In this document: piece by piece, positions 10,101 through 20,549 of the stretch | Numbering within the stretch: the first letter of the stretch is position 1 | Layout: every line of letters starts with the position of its first letter | Origin: Ursus arctos | Taxonomy: Eukaryota; Chordata; Mammalia; Carnivora; Ursidae | DNA: 64,000 nucleotides | Assembly (NCBI RefSeq): GCF_023065955.2 | Contig: NW_026622863.1 | Location: forward strand, 45,552,177 to 45,616,176 | Direction: 5' to 3' | Notes under the pieces: generated by a model | Database searches by the model: none | The model's input: the letters and a program-made list of their open reading frames with translations, nothing else | What the model was told of the DNA's origin: nothing | Position numbers and translations under genes: made by a program

Positions 10101-13100
10101 TGGATAATCCCAGTTACCAGCTTCTCAGGAGAACGTCACCCTCTGCCCCAATAGTAAGCATTTATTGAGCACCTACTGAGTCCGTACCCCTGGGCTAGGC
10201 TGGAGTGGACTCAGCACAGGGCCTGCAGAGTCCGCCTCTGGGTGCCTCACTGGGAGGGAGGGAGTAGTCCTGGGGAGTGAGGAGAGGGGCTAGTCCCTCC
10301 CTGAGTCTCTCCTTCCATGCAGGCGTTTTCTTCGCCAATGGGCAACGGTGGAGACAGCTGCGGGGTTGCACGACACTGGCCCTGCGGGAACTGGGCATGG
10401 GGAAGCGAGAAGGCGAGGAGCTGATCCAGGCGGAGGCCCAGTGTCTGGTGGAGGCCTTCCAGGGGATGGAAGGTCAGCAGGGTGGGGTGAGCGTGGGGTC
10501 CCCTGCAGCATGTCTGAGTGGGGAGACCTTCCCTCCGGGGCTGGGCGGAGGGCTCTGTTCACTGCCCCCTCCGGCTCCTCCTCCACCTTCTGTCTCTGTC
10601 CTCCTGTCTCCCCGGGGATCTCTCTGTCCCCAGTACAGCCACTTCACTCTTTCTGCTTCACTTCTTTCTCTTTCTTCTGTTTTTCTCTCCTGTAAGTCTG
10701 TGTCTTTGCCTCTCTCCTTGTCTCTCTCCCTATCTGTCTTTTGCCCAGTCTCTCCCTGTCTGTCTCCTTCCCTGTCTGTTTCTCCGTCTGTCTTTGTTTC
10801 CCTGTCTGTCTCTCTCGATGCTGTCTCCTGGTCTTGTCTGGCCCCCCTTCCAGCACGGCCCTCCCCCCTGCCCTCCCCCCCTCAGGACGGCCATTTGACC
10901 CCTCCCTGCTGCTGGCTCAGGCCACCTCCAACATCATCTGCTCCCTCACCTTCGGCCTCCGCTTCCCCTACGAGGATGAGGAGTTCCAGGCCATAGTCCG
11001 GGCGGCAGGTGGCACCGTGCTGGGGGTCAGCTCCCCGTGGGGCCAGGTAAGTGGGTGGGACCCCTTTCTAGCCACCTTTTCCAGGGAACCCCCAGAGCAC
11101 CCCTCCATGCTGCTGCAGGGCTAGGCCCCATGGGAACAACTGCCCTTCTCCCCGCAGACCTACGAGATGTTCTCCCGGCTCCTGAAGCCCCTACCGGGCC
11201 CCCACACACAGCTCCTCGGCCACTTGAACGTCCTGGCCACCTTCGCCGCCCAACAGGTGCAGAGACACAGGGAGAGCCTGGACACCTCAGTCCCCCCGTG
11301 CGACATCGTGGATGCCTTCCTGCTAAAGATGGCAAAGGTAGGGGAAGGTCAGGGCCGGGGGGCGGACGCTGAATGGGGCTGGTGGCTTGGAGCCCCCACT
11401 CAGGTATAGCTGGGAATCTGTCCGTTGTGTAGATAATCTCCAGAACATTTTTCGTCTTCTCAAACTGAAACTCTTTTTTTTTTTTAATTTTTTTAAAATA
11501 GTCTTTTTTTTTTTTTTTAAGATTTTATTTATTTAACAGAGAGAGAGACAGCAAGAGAGGGAACACAAGCAGGGGGAGTGGGAGAGGGAGAAGCAGGCTT
11601 CCCGCTGGGCAGGGAGCCCGATGCGGGGCTCGATCCCAGGACCCTGGGATCATGACCCGAGCTAAAGGCAGATGCTTAACGACTGAGCCACCCAGGCGCC
11701 CCTCAAACTGAAACTCGACTTGTTAAACAACAGCTCCCCGGTCCCCCTCCCCAGCCCCTGGCAACCACCTTTCTGTCTCTACGAGTTTCCTACTCTCAGG
11801 ACCCCGTGTAAGTGGAATCCCTACAGTATTTATCCTTTTACAACTGGCTTATTTCACTTAGCGTGGTGTCCTCAAGGTCCGTCCGTGTCGGAGCGGGGGA
11901 CGGCATTTCCTTCCTTTTTAAGGCTGAATCCTTCTTCCACTACATGGATAGACCACATTTGGCTTATCCATTCATCCATCAGTGGACACTTGGGGTGTCT
12001 CCCCCTTTTGGCCGTTGCGAATAACGCTGCTGGGAACGTGGGTGTACAGATACCCCTTCGAGACCTTGCTTTTCACTTGTTGGGGTACGTGCCCAGAAAT
12101 GGAATTGCTGGATCGTAGGGTAATTCTATTTTAATTTTTTAAGGGACCTGATCCCATTCTCCATAGCAGCTGCAGCGTATGACAGCCCCACCGATGGGGA
12201 CAGGGCTCCCGTTTGTCCACATCCTAACCACATGTCATTCTCTGTTTGTTTTTTATAGCGGCCATGCTCTTTCATTTTCAAAAGCATCGCAACCAAAAAG
12301 AACTAATATCAAGAGTCCACTTCCCCGCTTGCCCAAACATTTATACAAACCCCCTGACCAAGCTTGAACTTGCTGTGTCGCACCCCAGGCGTGGCTGTTT
12401 GCTGGCCTTCTATTATTCCCCGCAGCCTGAGTTCTCTGAGCCCCTCTGCCTGGTTTCTCCCAGGAGGAGCAGGACCCAAGCACAGAATTGACTGACAAGA
12501 ACTTGCTGATGACGGTCATCTATCTGCTGTTCGCCGGGACGGTCACAGTCAGCACCACGGTCCGCTATACCCTCTTGCTTCTGCTGAAGTACCCTCAGGT
12601 CCAAGGTAGGAGGCTTTTGTGCCAGCCAGCCCTGGGGATGGAAGTGAGGGTACCTTGTATACCTGATCCTGAACAATGGGGAGCCATGGAAGGATGCCGA
12701 GTAGGGGAGGGTCCTTGCTCTCGGGGTCCTGAGTTCCAGCAGCATGATGGGCATAAAGTTTACTTAAAGCGGGGGAGGACACCTGGCTGGCTCAGTTGAT
12801 AGAGCACATGACTCCTGATCCCGGGGTTATGACTTTGAGCCCCACATTGGGCATAGAGATTACTTAAAAAAAGAAAAGAAATGGGCGCCTGGGTAGCGCA
12901 GTCGTTAAAGCATCTGCCTTCTGCTCGGGGCGTGGTCCCGGCGTGCCAGGGTCGAGTCCCACATCGGGCTCCTCCGCTATGAGCCTGCTTCTTCCTCTCC
13001 CACTCCCCCTGCTGTGTTCCCTCTCTCGCTGGCTGTCTCTCTGTCACATAAATAAATAAAATCTTTAAAAAAAAAAAAAAAGAAAAGAAAAGAAAAAAAA

Positions 13101-15802
13101 AATATGGGGTCATCAGGGCCCAGCCAGGAAACGAAGCTTCGATGGTGCGGGAGGGTACCTGGCTGAGAGGCAGGGTGGGGCGTGAGCTCCAGGGAAGTCC
13201 AGGATTTGGGGGTCAGGCAGCTGCATTAAATGCTGTCAAGCCAATGGGGGGGCTGACCTGGAAGATGGGGCTTAGGGTCTGGTGGCCTCGGGGGAATGGA
13301 GTCCGCCGTGACTTCAGCTCTCTGGGCCTCGGTTTCCTCATCTGGGAAATGGGGATGGATAATGGTACCCACCTCACAGAATTGCTGTGGGAATGCGCCC
13401 AGCACACAGGACATCAGGGACCCGAGCTCAGCGAATCCTGGGGGACTCCTTGTCCCCCGCCTGCCAGCCTCCCCCCAGCCACTAACCACTCTGAGAAGAT
13501 GGGGATTCCGAGGGTAGAGTGGCAGGGCCCCACCCCACCTCTGACCTCCCGTCCCCCTCTTCTTGGGTGCAGAGCGTGTGCGGGAGGAGCTGACCCGGGA
13601 GCTGGGGGCCGGCCGCGCACCGAGCCTGGGGGACCGAGCCCGCCTCCCCTACACCGACGCCGTTCTGCATGAGGCGCAGCGGCTACTGGCTCTGGTGCCC
13701 ATGGGAGTGCCCCGCGCCCTCACGAAGACCACCTGCTTCCGAGGGTACACCCTGCCCCAGGTGGGCCTCCCTCGGCCGCGCCCAGCGGCTGTCTCCGCCT
13801 CCCACCTGAGTCTGTGGCTGTCTGTGTGTCTGACTTTTTCTGAGTATTGGTCTCTATCTCTTCTCTCTGATATCTCCTCTTTCTCCATGTCCCTCTCTCT
13901 GCACCTCGGTCCCTCTGTGTTTCTTTCTGTGTGCCTTTCTCCTGCCTTTGACTTTGTCTCTGGGCCTCAGTTTCCCTATCTAATGGATATCCTAATTCTA
14001 CCTCCTTCCAAGGTGGCTGGGACAATCACATGCCAAGGGTGACAGGTGACAGACAGGGAAGCAGTCTAAGAACTGAGGGCCGAAGGAGTCTCACCATCAA
14101 ATGAGTCTCTCCTCTTCCTTCCCACCCTTCTCCCCGCCCAGCTCCTGGATCCATTAAAGGGCAACTCATCTCCAGCACCACCAGGGGGCGATGTCCGCCC
14201 GGAAACCCCAGGTGCCCGCCCGCAAGCAGCTCCCTCCTTGAGCTTCGTTTTCGCATCAGACCTGTAACACCAGGACCCTTGGGCAAATCACTTCACCCCC
14301 TTAATCTCCCTGTACCCCTCTTCTAAATCGGGAACAGTAATAGTATTAAGTTGGGATCTCAAGGAACCTGCGAGATAATGCTTGCAAAACACCAACGCAG
14401 CTCTTGGTGCAGGGAGCTGGGCGCGGGGCGGGGGTTCCCTGGCGGTTCCCCGTTCCTGGCAGCGGCAACCGTTGCTAACACAGTGACTGTCACCACTCTT
14501 GATAATGATGATGTAACCACAGGCATCAATGACGGAGCACTTGCTCTGCGCCAGACGCCTCACAAACATAGTATCTTGTTTAATCTTTGGAGCAACCCTA
14601 GGCTATTATCATGCCCATTTTACAGATGAGGAAACTGGCCTTGAAGGCTGAGAAGACTTGTCGGGGTCATCTAGCCTACAATGGTAGAGGCGGGATTTAC
14701 ACCCAGGGCCTATGCTTTAGCCACAGCTGTCTGCCTTATTATGAGCCTGTCTTCTCCTGGAGCCCCCTGCCCCTTCCCAGCTCAGGCCCTGCTAGCCCTA
14801 GTCCCTGGCGAAGGCAGTCCTTTTGCCTCGCATCTCCTCCACTGTACAGCTCTGGGATCACAGTCACTGAGCTCGGCTGCCGCTCGGAGCCCCGGGCTGG
14901 GGAGCCTTCCCGGACAGCCCTCACCTACCCACCCTGGGCTTTACCTCTGGAAGAGCCCAGTGGGAAAGAGCTGGACCCGGGCCAGGTGGCTTAGGACAGC
15001 CACAGATGAATCACAACACAGTTTAAAAACAAAACGTAAAAAGACCTGGCCCTCCCGTGTCCAGATGCTACGTTGCGCAAGTTGCATAAGTTTTGGGGAC
15101 TCAGTTTTCCCACCTCTCAAATGGGAATCATGTTAGAAATTGTTTCATAGACTTGTTGAAAAGATTTAGTGAGCTTGAGCGTATGTGTGTGTTTATGTGG
15201 GAGAGGGAGTGAGATACACGTAATATGAAATGCTTGATAAAATGCTCAGCCGTAATAAGCCCTTGAAATATGTGGATGCCGTGGCGCTTTGTGAACGGGT
15301 GTCCCTGACACTCCAGACTCTTGTGTTCTGCCCTCGGGCCTGAGCGCAGAAGGATATTAGTAAATTTATTATTGCTTCTCTTCAGGGCACTGAGGTCTTC
15401 CCCCTCCTCGGCTCTGTCCTGCATGATCCAGAGGTCTTCAAACAGCCAGAGGAATTCAATCCGGACCGATTCCTAGATGCGGATGGACGGTTCCAGAAGC
15501 AGGAGGCATTTTTGCCCTTCTCCTTAGGTACCTGCTGGGCCGGTCCCTGCTCCCCTGCCCGTCCTCCCCACGCTGGGTATGAGGAGGGCTGACCCAGTCC
15601 CACCTCCCTGTTCCCTCCAGGTAAGCGTGTCTGCCTCGGAGAGGGCCTGGCGCGGGCAGAGCTCTTCCTCCTCCTCACCGCCATCCTGCAGGCCTTCTCC
15701 CTGGAGAGCCCCTGCCCTCCGGGGGCCCTGAGCCTCCAGCCAGCTGTCAGTGGCCTTTTCAACATCCCCCCAGCTTTCCAGCTGCAAGTCCGGCCCCGCT
15801 AA
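7020..15802 (+). CDS. CYP2S1: CYP2S1, cytochrome P450 family 2 subfamily S member 1 (9 coding exons)
   Basis: Microsomal haem monooxygenase of the ER membrane, known to act on retinoids, eicosanoids and aromatic xenobiotics. Coding exons: 7020-7187, 8312-8477, 10323-10472, 10886-11046, 11158-11337, 12464-12605, 13573-13760, 15386-15527, 15621-15802. Joined they give 1,479 nt, or 492 residues plus TAA, with no internal stop. Visible: hydrophobic N-terminal anchor (about residues 6-23), proline-rich hinge [13 protein letters not shown] (29-41), helix-I FAGT (298-301), ExxR pair E356/R359 in HEAQR, meander-type NPDRF, and the haem loop [12 protein letters not shown] with Cys437 as ligand. Nine exons with the phase pattern seen here are typical of the CYP2 family. 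Human CYP2S1 is 504 residues as I recall it; this protein is a few residues shorter after the anchor and ends at VRPR, about nine residues early. The start is the first Met of the MEAAGTW anchor, which matches the family. Human neighbours on the upstream side are other CYP2 genes, not in this window. Confidence 0.97.
8312..8477 (+). CDS. CYP2S1: CYP2S1 coding exon 2
   Basis: Residues 57-112, starting [16 protein letters not shown]. Acceptor CCCCCAG, donor CACG|GTGAGT, ends in phase 1. Confidence 0.95.
8530..8650 (+). repeat. MIR SINE, CYP2S1 intron 2
   Basis: GTCTTCCTCATCCATCGAAT, GAGGATTGAATGAGGCC. Confidence 0.6.
9075..9590 (-). mobile_element. L2 fragment, CYP2S1 intron 2
   Basis: ATTCATTCATTCAGTTGACA, then GGTTACTGGGGACACAGAGG, with decayed downstream match to AGGAAGGCTTCTCGGAGGAG. 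Confidence 0.65.
9980..10064 (+). repeat. GGGA/GGAA microsatellite, CYP2S1 intron 2
   Basis: Impure purine array of GGGA and GGAA units. Confidence 0.9.
10323..10472 (+). CDS. CYP2S1: CYP2S1 coding exon 3
   Basis: Residues 112-162, including the helix-C motif NGQRWRQLR (W and R contact haem propionates in P450s). Acceptor ATGCAG, donor GAAG|GTCAGC. Confidence 0.95.
10560..10885 (+). repeat. Pyrimidine-rich TCTGTCTC array, CYP2S1 intron 3
   Basis: Diverged TCTGTCTCTCTGTC units occupying most of the 413-bp intron and merging with the polypyrimidine tract of exon 4. Confidence 0.85.
10886..11046 (+). CDS. CYP2S1: CYP2S1 coding exon 4
   Basis: Residues 162-215, reading [16 protein letters not shown] onward. 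Acceptor CCTCAG after a long pyrimidine tract, donor CCAG|GTAAGT, phase 0. Confidence 0.95.
11158..11337 (+). CDS. CYP2S1: CYP2S1 coding exon 5
   Basis: Residues 216-275, [16 protein letters not shown] to FLLKMAK. 180 nt, phase 0 at both ends. Acceptor CCGCAG, donor AAAG|GTAGGG. Confidence 0.95.
11410..12290 (-). mobile_element. Old L1 3' end, minus, CYP2S1 intron 5
   Basis: Reads as the reverse of an L1 ORF2 end and 3' UTR: GGCAACCACC, GGCTTATTTCACTTAGCGTG, CTTATCCATTCATCCATCAG, GGAATTGCTGGATCGTAGGG. Split by the SINE at 11505-11702. No intact reading frame. Confidence 0.8.
11505..11702 (-). mobile_element. CAN-SINE in CYP2S1 intron 5
   Basis: Long T run, AAGATTTTATTTATTTAACAG, ending GCCACCCAGGCGCCCC. 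It interrupts an L1 at TCAAACTGAAACTC, which is duplicated on both sides. Confidence 0.93.
12464..12605 (+). CDS. CYP2S1: CYP2S1 coding exon 6
   Basis: Residues 276-323, with the helix-I oxygen-activation motif FAGT (298-301). Acceptor CTCCCAG, donor CAAG|GTAGGA. Confidence 0.95.
12708..12772 (+). mobile_element. CAN-SINE fragment, 5' truncated
   Basis: Only TCTCGGGGTCCTGAGTTC to GTTTACTTAAAG of a short-type element; it abuts the next SINE. Confidence 0.6.
12779..12880 (+). mobile_element. CAN-SINE, short type
   Basis: ACACCTGGCTGGCTCAGTTG head, GAGCCCCACATTGGGC, GAGATTACTTAAAAAAAG tail. Confidence 0.85.
12883..13099 (+). mobile_element. CAN-SINE, bear/pinniped-type
   Basis: GGGCGCCTGGGTAGCGCAGT head, CTCTCGCTGGCTGTCTCTCT, and a long A-rich AAAAGAAAAG tail. 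Third of three SINEs in tandem. Confidence 0.92.
13305..13415 (+). repeat. MIR SINE, CYP2S1 intron 6
   Basis: CCTCGGTTTCCTCATCTGGG, GGTACCCACCTCACAGAATT. Confidence 0.75.
13573..13760 (+). CDS. CYP2S1: CYP2S1 coding exon 7
   Basis: Residues 323-385, with the K-helix ExxR (E356, R359) in [13 protein letters not shown]. Acceptor GTGCAG, donor CCAG|GTGGGC, ends in phase 0. Confidence 0.95.
13800..13960 (+). repeat. Pyrimidine-rich TCTGTCTC array, CYP2S1 intron 7
   Basis: CTGTGGCTGTCTGTGTGTCT and CTCTATCTCTTCTCTCTG units near the 5' end of the intron. Confidence 0.75.
14262..14400 (+). repeat. MIR SINE, CYP2S1 intron 7
   Basis: CCTTGGGCAAATCACTTCAC, AATCGGGAACAGTAATAGTA. Confidence 0.6.
14525..14730 (-). 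repeat. MIR SINE, CYP2S1 intron 7
   Basis: CCATTTTACAGATGAGGAAA, GAGGCGGGATTTACACCCAG. Confidence 0.8.
15090..15265 (+). repeat. MIR SINE, CYP2S1 intron 7
   Basis: GGACTCAGTTTTCCCACCTC, TCAAATGGGAATCATG. It ends about 120 bp before exon 8. Confidence 0.5.
15386..15527 (+). CDS. CYP2S1: CYP2S1 coding exon 8
   Basis: Residues 386-433, [15 protein letters not shown] to FLPFSLG, including the EEFNPDRF segment. Acceptor CTTCAG, donor TTAG|GTACCT. Confidence 0.95.
15621..15802 (+). CDS. CYP2S1: CYP2S1 coding exon 9 and stop
   Basis: Residues 433-492 and the TAA at 15800-15802. Carries the haem-binding KRVCLGEG with Cys437. The protein ends FQLQVRPR, where I recall the human protein continuing for about nine more residues. 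Confidence 0.95.
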
Positions 15803-16890
15803 CCTCCCCCCACCATGTGTACCCGATGAAGGAGGGGGGAGCCGTGGGAGGTGGGCGTGAACATCGTCGTGTCTCCAGAACCACAAGTCTACACCCCAGG
15901 CAGCCACATTCACACACCTGTAGTTGTGCTAGAGTCAGTCACGCAGATACTCGGCCTCCATGTCCCCAGGGCCCCACTCACTCAGCCCAGACAGCTGTTG
16001 AGACACGCAGCCACATACCTCACGCGGCCATGAGGGCCACGAGGCAACTCTGCCCCACCGGCTTTCCATAGACATAGACTCAGTTCATCTGGAATCACGG
16101 ACACGGACCCAGATAACACACCATCTCATACACAACACAGCTTCCCTCGATTCACAACCCACATGTGGGAGTTTGGCTCCTCCCTTCACGAGCCACGGAA
16201 GCAGCCACTGTGTTCAGGGCCCACGAGCCCTCTTCACCCATCCACCTGCCAATTCTGGGAGCCTGGGTGCACAGGTGAACATGCCCCTTTCTGGGTCATG
16301 TCCCCGCACAGAGAGACTGTCCCTGTCTTCAGCCCCAATGTGCCTTTTCTCATGCAGCAATGCCACGATCCAGGCTATTGCCGTCCACATGCCCCCAACC
16401 ACCAAACCACATAGCCAGCCTACACATGGCACCGTCCGGCTCCCAAATTATCTTCCCAGTGAGACACACCATTCCTGGGGGGGGGGGCACAGCCCCAGCC
16501 TCCTCCAGGCCTTCAGCCCTCAAGGACACCCCTTCCAAACACCTTGATCCTCAAATTCTCCCAAATACAAATATACGCCCAGTGTGGAATTGGGCACACA
16601 GCCCTGGGAACCAAGTAAATTTGGACTCATGAGACCCTCCGATCAGAGAGACACCTCCCCCTCCTGCTTATGCAACCACATTAAAAGCCTCCCCGGCCTG
16701 CCCCCCCCCCCCACACACACACCCACTGACCCACCTCCCGTCCCCAAGTCCCAGTTAGACCTGGTGGAGGGGGCTAGATGACCAAGGAGGGGCCAGATTC
16801 CAACTCCTTGTGTCAGGGAAGAGGCCAGCTCCGACGTCCTTGTGACTTGAAGGTCCCCATTTTGCAATAAAAGTTCATTTCTGGCCCCCG
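15803..16890 (+). other. CYP2S1: CYP2S1 3' UTR
   Basis: Noncoding sequence from the stop codon to just past the poly(A) signal, about 1.1 kb. It is rich in CA/CAC runs on the plus strand (15,890-16,150). No transposon was recognised. The end point is inferred from the poly(A) signal. Confidence 0.7.
16866..16871 (+). terminator. CYP2S1: CYP2S1 poly(A) signal AATAAA
   Basis: Canonical AATAAA in TTGCAATAAAAGTTC, 1.06 kb after the stop codon. GT-rich sequence (CCTGGTGTGCCTG and TGTCTGTCATTGTG) follows within 40-80 bp as a downstream element. Confidence 0.8.
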
Positions 16891-17489
16891 GTCTGGCCCA
16901 TAGCAGGGCCTGGTGTGCCTGCGACAGTGTCTGTCATTGTGAGTAAGGGGTGGGGATGGGGGGATCCGCCCCTCCCTCGAGGCTGGGCGGGAGCTAAAAA
17001 ACAGGGCCCCCGCCCACCCTGGCTGTTGACATCAGTACCAGATGTGGAGGTGGGGGGAGGGGGGCCTGTCCTGGGCCTCACTTCCGGTGAGGCTGATGGG
17101 GGGAGGGGGGTGTGGACCGGGAGAAGGTAGCCAGCAGAGCTGCCTGGGGGAGGGGGGGCTGCAGGGGGGCAGCCAGGGAAAGCCTGCAGGTGACGTTCTG
17201 ATCCAGGCAGGCCCTGGGAGCTCTCCCCTTCCAAAAGCTGCTGGAGCCCGATTCCTAACCGAGCTCTGCCTTTTGCACAGGCACTTTTCCTCCTGCTCGC
17301 CCTCCATAAGGAAAGCGGACACATCTTTTTTGTTAATTACCTAGTAAGGACGTTTTCAAGCACGCAGAAGCAGAGAGCCTAGTGCAATGAACCCCTGGGC
17401 CCGTCACCTGGCCTCATTTGATAGCTGTCAACTTTCTGCTAGTTTTATTTCCGCTATCACTCTTACGATTGTATTGTTTTTATTTGATT

Positions 17490-17613
17490 TTTTTTAAGAT
17501 TTTTTTTTTTTTTTTAGCTTTTTAAGTACTCTCTCCACCTAACGTGGGGTTCAAACTCAAAACCCCCAGATCGAGGGTCGCACACTCCACCGACTGAGCC
17601 AGCCAGGCGCCCC
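17490..17613 (-). mobile_element. CAN-SINE, short type, minus
   Basis: T run then GTGGGGTTCAAACTC and CACTCCACCGACTGAGCC, ending CAGGCGCCCC. Inserted in an L1-like sequence. Confidence 0.8.
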
Positions 17614-17638
17614 TGTTATCGCTTTAAAACAAATCCCA

Positions 17639-17841
17639 GGGGCACCTGGGTGGCTCAGTCGGTTAAGCGTGGAGTCTTGGTTTTGAATCAGGTCATGATC
17701 TCAGGGTTGTGAGATAGAGACCCGCATCGGGCTCCAAAGTAAGCGGGGAGTCAGCTTGTCTCTCTTCCTCTGCTCCTCTCCCCACTGAGGTGCTCTCACT
17801 CTCTCTCCAAAAAATAAATAAATGCATCTTTAAAAAAAAAG
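17639..17841 (+). mobile_element. CAN-SINE, full length
   Basis: GGGGCACCTGGGTGGCTCAG head to AAATAAATAAATGC tail. Flanks AAACAAATCCCAGG and GAAGCAAATTCCAGG. Confidence 0.88.
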
Positions 17842-18130
17842 AAGCAAATTCCAGGAAACCACTGAATATGCATTTCTAATAGTGAAGAATATCCCCGCCA
17901 ATTTTATGACAGTTTTCCAACACGCAGCACACTTGAGGGAATGACACCGTGACCTCTGCGTGGTGCTGCTCGGACTCTCCCACGGGCAGCCCACCACGCC
18001 GCTGAGCACACTGCCATCCGCCTGTTCTTCCCGCTTGCCTTTTAGGTGTTTCAAAGTGCACTGCAGACACTGGTTCATGCAAAGCCTATGTCATTAGCTA
18101 CAAGTTGCCTTGTTTAAAAAGTTTTTCATG

Positions 18131-18328
18131 GGGGCGCCTGGGTGGCTCAGTGGTTAAGCGTCTGCCTTCAGCTCAGGGTGTGATCCCGGCGTTATGGGAT
18201 CGAGCCCCGCATCAGGCTCCTTCACTGTGAGCCTGCTTCTTCCTCTCCCACTCCCCCTGCTTGTGTTCCCTCTCTCGCTGGCTGTCTCTATCTCTGTCGA
18301 ATAAATAAATAAAATATTTAAAAAAAGG
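18131..18328 (+). mobile_element. CAN-SINE, bear/pinniped-type
   Basis: GGGGCGCCTGGGTGGCTCAG head, GTGATCCCGGCGTTATGGG, CTCTCGCTGGCTGTCTCTAT, AAATAAATAAAATA tail. Confidence 0.92.
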
Positions 18329-18366
18329 AAAACACAATTCTGTATAAAAAAAATTTTTTTTTCATG

Positions 18367-18462
18367 AGGGGCGCCTGGCCGGCTCAGTCGGTGGAGCGTG
18401 AGACGCTTGATCGCGGGGTGGTGAGTGTGAGCCCCACACTGGGCGTGGAGATTATTATTAAT
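18367..18462 (+). mobile_element. CAN-SINE, short type
   Basis: AGGGGCGCCTGGCCGGCTCA head, GTGAGCCCCACACTGGGCG, GAGATTATTATTAATT end. Confidence 0.8.
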
Positions 18463-18667
18463 TAATTCACGCTGAGGGAAGTCTGGGATCAGAAATACCA
18501 TCAGACCCGCTACCTGGAGAGGGAGGGACCGTCTGCATCAGTATGAAAGCCGGCCTGAGTTAGGATCATTTCAGTAGCAAGTAGAAGAAAAATCTCAACC
18601 CAGAAGGGCTTAATACAAATTACTGGACCTGAAAGTGAAAATGTAGCATTTCTGCGGTCTTCAGTTC

Positions 18668-18688
18668 TGTGTGTGTGTGTGTGTGTGC
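18668..18688 (+). repeat. (TG)n microsatellite
   Basis: About ten TG units beside the L1 fragment. Confidence 0.95.
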
Positions 18689-18689
18689 T

Positions 18690-19200
18690 AAAATACACAT
18701 AACATTGATCATTTTAACCACTCGTAAGTGTGTCAGTCAGTGGTGGTAAACAGTCGCAATGCTGTGTAGCCATCACTACTGCCCTCAAAAATTTTGATTA
18801 TCCCCCAAAAAGACTCTTTACTTATTAAGCAGTAATTCCCCCCTTTACTTTTTTAAAAAATATTTATTTATTTATTTATTTATTTATTTATTTGAGAAAG
18901 AGAGCACAGGATGGGTGGGGCAGGGGGAGGGGGAGAGAATCTCCAGCAGAACCCCCCCCACGCCCCCCGCTGTTGCTCCAGGCTGTCTCAGGATCCTGAG
19001 ACCTGTGACCTGAGCCTGAGTAGGACGTTTAACCAACTGACTGAGCCACCTAGGCACCCCTCCCCCTCGCATTTTTTTTAGAAGTCACAACAAACACACA
19101 TTGCAGCCCTCTCACAATTCCTGAACCTGTGGTCTCCATATTCACATTTCCCCAACAGTCTCATTAAGTATACTTGGTAGTTGGGTTTGTTCGAACAAGA
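18690..19200 (-). mobile_element. Old L1 3' UTR fragment, minus
   Basis: AAATACACATAACATTGATC, TTTAACCACTCGTAAGTG, GTAGCCATCACTACTGCCC. Split by the SINE at 18851-19060. Confidence 0.65.
18851..19060 (-). mobile_element. CAN-SINE, full length, minus
   Basis: (TTTA)n tail run, GAGAAAGAGAGCACAGG, ending ACTGAGCCACCTAGGCACCC. It splits an L1 3' end. Confidence 0.88.
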
Positions 19201-20096
19201 ACCCTCAAACTCACCACACAGGGCCTTTCTGTGAGCCTCTTGGGTCTTTGAAATCTGCAGCCATTCCTCAACTCGTATACGCCACTTGTTTCTTAAGAAA
19301 CTAGGTCACTTGCCCTGTACAAATTTTCACATCCCGGATTTGGCTGACACCGTCTCCGCGGTGCCACTCAAGATGTCTTTCCATTCCAGGAATACCCCGT
19401 AAAGTGGGAATTAGACCAGATTCGGGCTGGGTCCCTTCCTGGTGCATCATGTCGCAGTATTCTAAGGCTCCGTGTGCTGTGGCCAGATCCTGACCTCTCT
19501 GTTAGAACGTTTCTCGCCAACTTTTCACCTACTGGTCTTAGAGGGATCCTCGAAAACCAGATCAAACCAGGTCTCTGCCCTGCTTAAACCCACCCCACCC
19601 CCACTCCGCAGTGGGGAACTCTTCCGCACTGTTGGTGGGAAGATAAGTTGGTACAGCCATAAGGGAAAACGGTGTGGAAGTTTCTCCAAAAATAAAAAAT
19701 AGAACTGCCATATGACCCAGTGATCCTCCTGCTGGGTATATATCCAAAGGAAATAAGATCAGTATCTCAAAGAGAGCTGCACTCCCATGTTTATGGCAGC
19801 ATTATTCACAGAAAGGACCAAAACAGAAAGGACCCCAGTGTCCATCAGCAGATGAATGGATAAGGGAAATGTGACATAAACACACAGGTATATGACGGGA
19901 TATTACTCAGCCGTGAAAAAGAAGAAAATCCTGCCATTTGCAACAACTTGGATGGACCTTGACAGCACCATGCTAAGTAAGTCAGAAAAGACAAATAACC
20001 GCATGATCTCACTTACGTGTGGAATCTAAGAGAGCTGGAAGTCATGGAAACAGGGATGTAATGGATAGCCTAGAGAATATAGTTAACAGTACTGTA

Positions 20097-20201
20097 GGGG
20101 CGCCTGGCTGGCTCATGAGGGCACGTGACTCTTGATCTTGAGGTCCTGAGTTTGAGCCCCATGCCAGGGGGTAGAGTTTACTCAAAAAAGAAAAAGAAAA
20201 A
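20097..20201 (+). mobile_element. CAN-SINE, short type, nested in L1
   Basis: GGGGCGCCTGGCTGGCTCAT head to TTTACTCAAAAAAGAAAAAG. L1 sequence resumes after it; ACTGTA and ACTGC mark the join. Confidence 0.85.
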
Positions 20202-20261
20202 AATACTGCTTTGCATATTTGAAAGTTGCTAAGAGAGTACGTCTTAGAAGTTCTCATCACA

Positions 20262-20376
20262 GGGCACCTGGCTGGCTTGGTTAGAAGAGCGTGCAACTCT
20301 TGATCTTGGGGTTGTAAGTTCGAGCCCCACGTTGGGTGTAGAGATTACTTAAAAATATAAGTCTTTTTTTAAAAAA
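20262..20376 (+). mobile_element. CAN-SINE, short type, nested in the same L1
   Basis: GGGCACCTGGCTGGCTTGGT head to GAGATTACTTAAAAATA. GTTCTCATCACA is repeated on both sides. Confidence 0.88.
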
Positions 20377-20549
20377 GTTCTCATCACAAGATAAAAAACT
20401 TTGGTGTCTGTGTGGTGGCGGATGGTATAACTGGACTTAGGGTGGTAATCATTTGGAAATAGACATAATGAGTCATTCTGCTGTGCACCCAATACTCCCG
20501 TCCTGTGTCTTCCTCGCTGGTCCGAGGCCCTCCCTAACCTTACCATCCA

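Larger units (their letters stand above)
17341..17890. mobile_element. L1/HAL1-like fragment with two nested SINEs
   Basis: GCAATGAACCCCTGGGCCCG, CTGTCAACTTTCTGC and AAACAAATCCCAGG resemble the common L1ME/HAL1 untranslated sequence. Decayed. Confidence 0.5.
19605..20480 (+). mobile_element. L1 3' end, plus, with two nested SINEs
   Basis: Sense L1: ACTGCCATATGACCCAGTGA, GGGTATATATCCAAAGGAAA, GCAGCATTATTCACAG, GTGTCCATCAGCAGATGAAT, GATCTCACTTACGTGTGG. Many stops and indels; dead. Confidence 0.85.

Noticed and set aside
205..20360. tRNA-like B-box sequences (GGTTCGAGCCCC-type) that could be called tRNA genes
   Set aside because: They are heads of CAN-SINEs: followed by SINE bodies and A-rich tails, and unable to form a full cloverleaf.
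19605..20480. Active L1 element
   Set aside because: Only the 3' end is present, with frameshifts and two SINE insertions.
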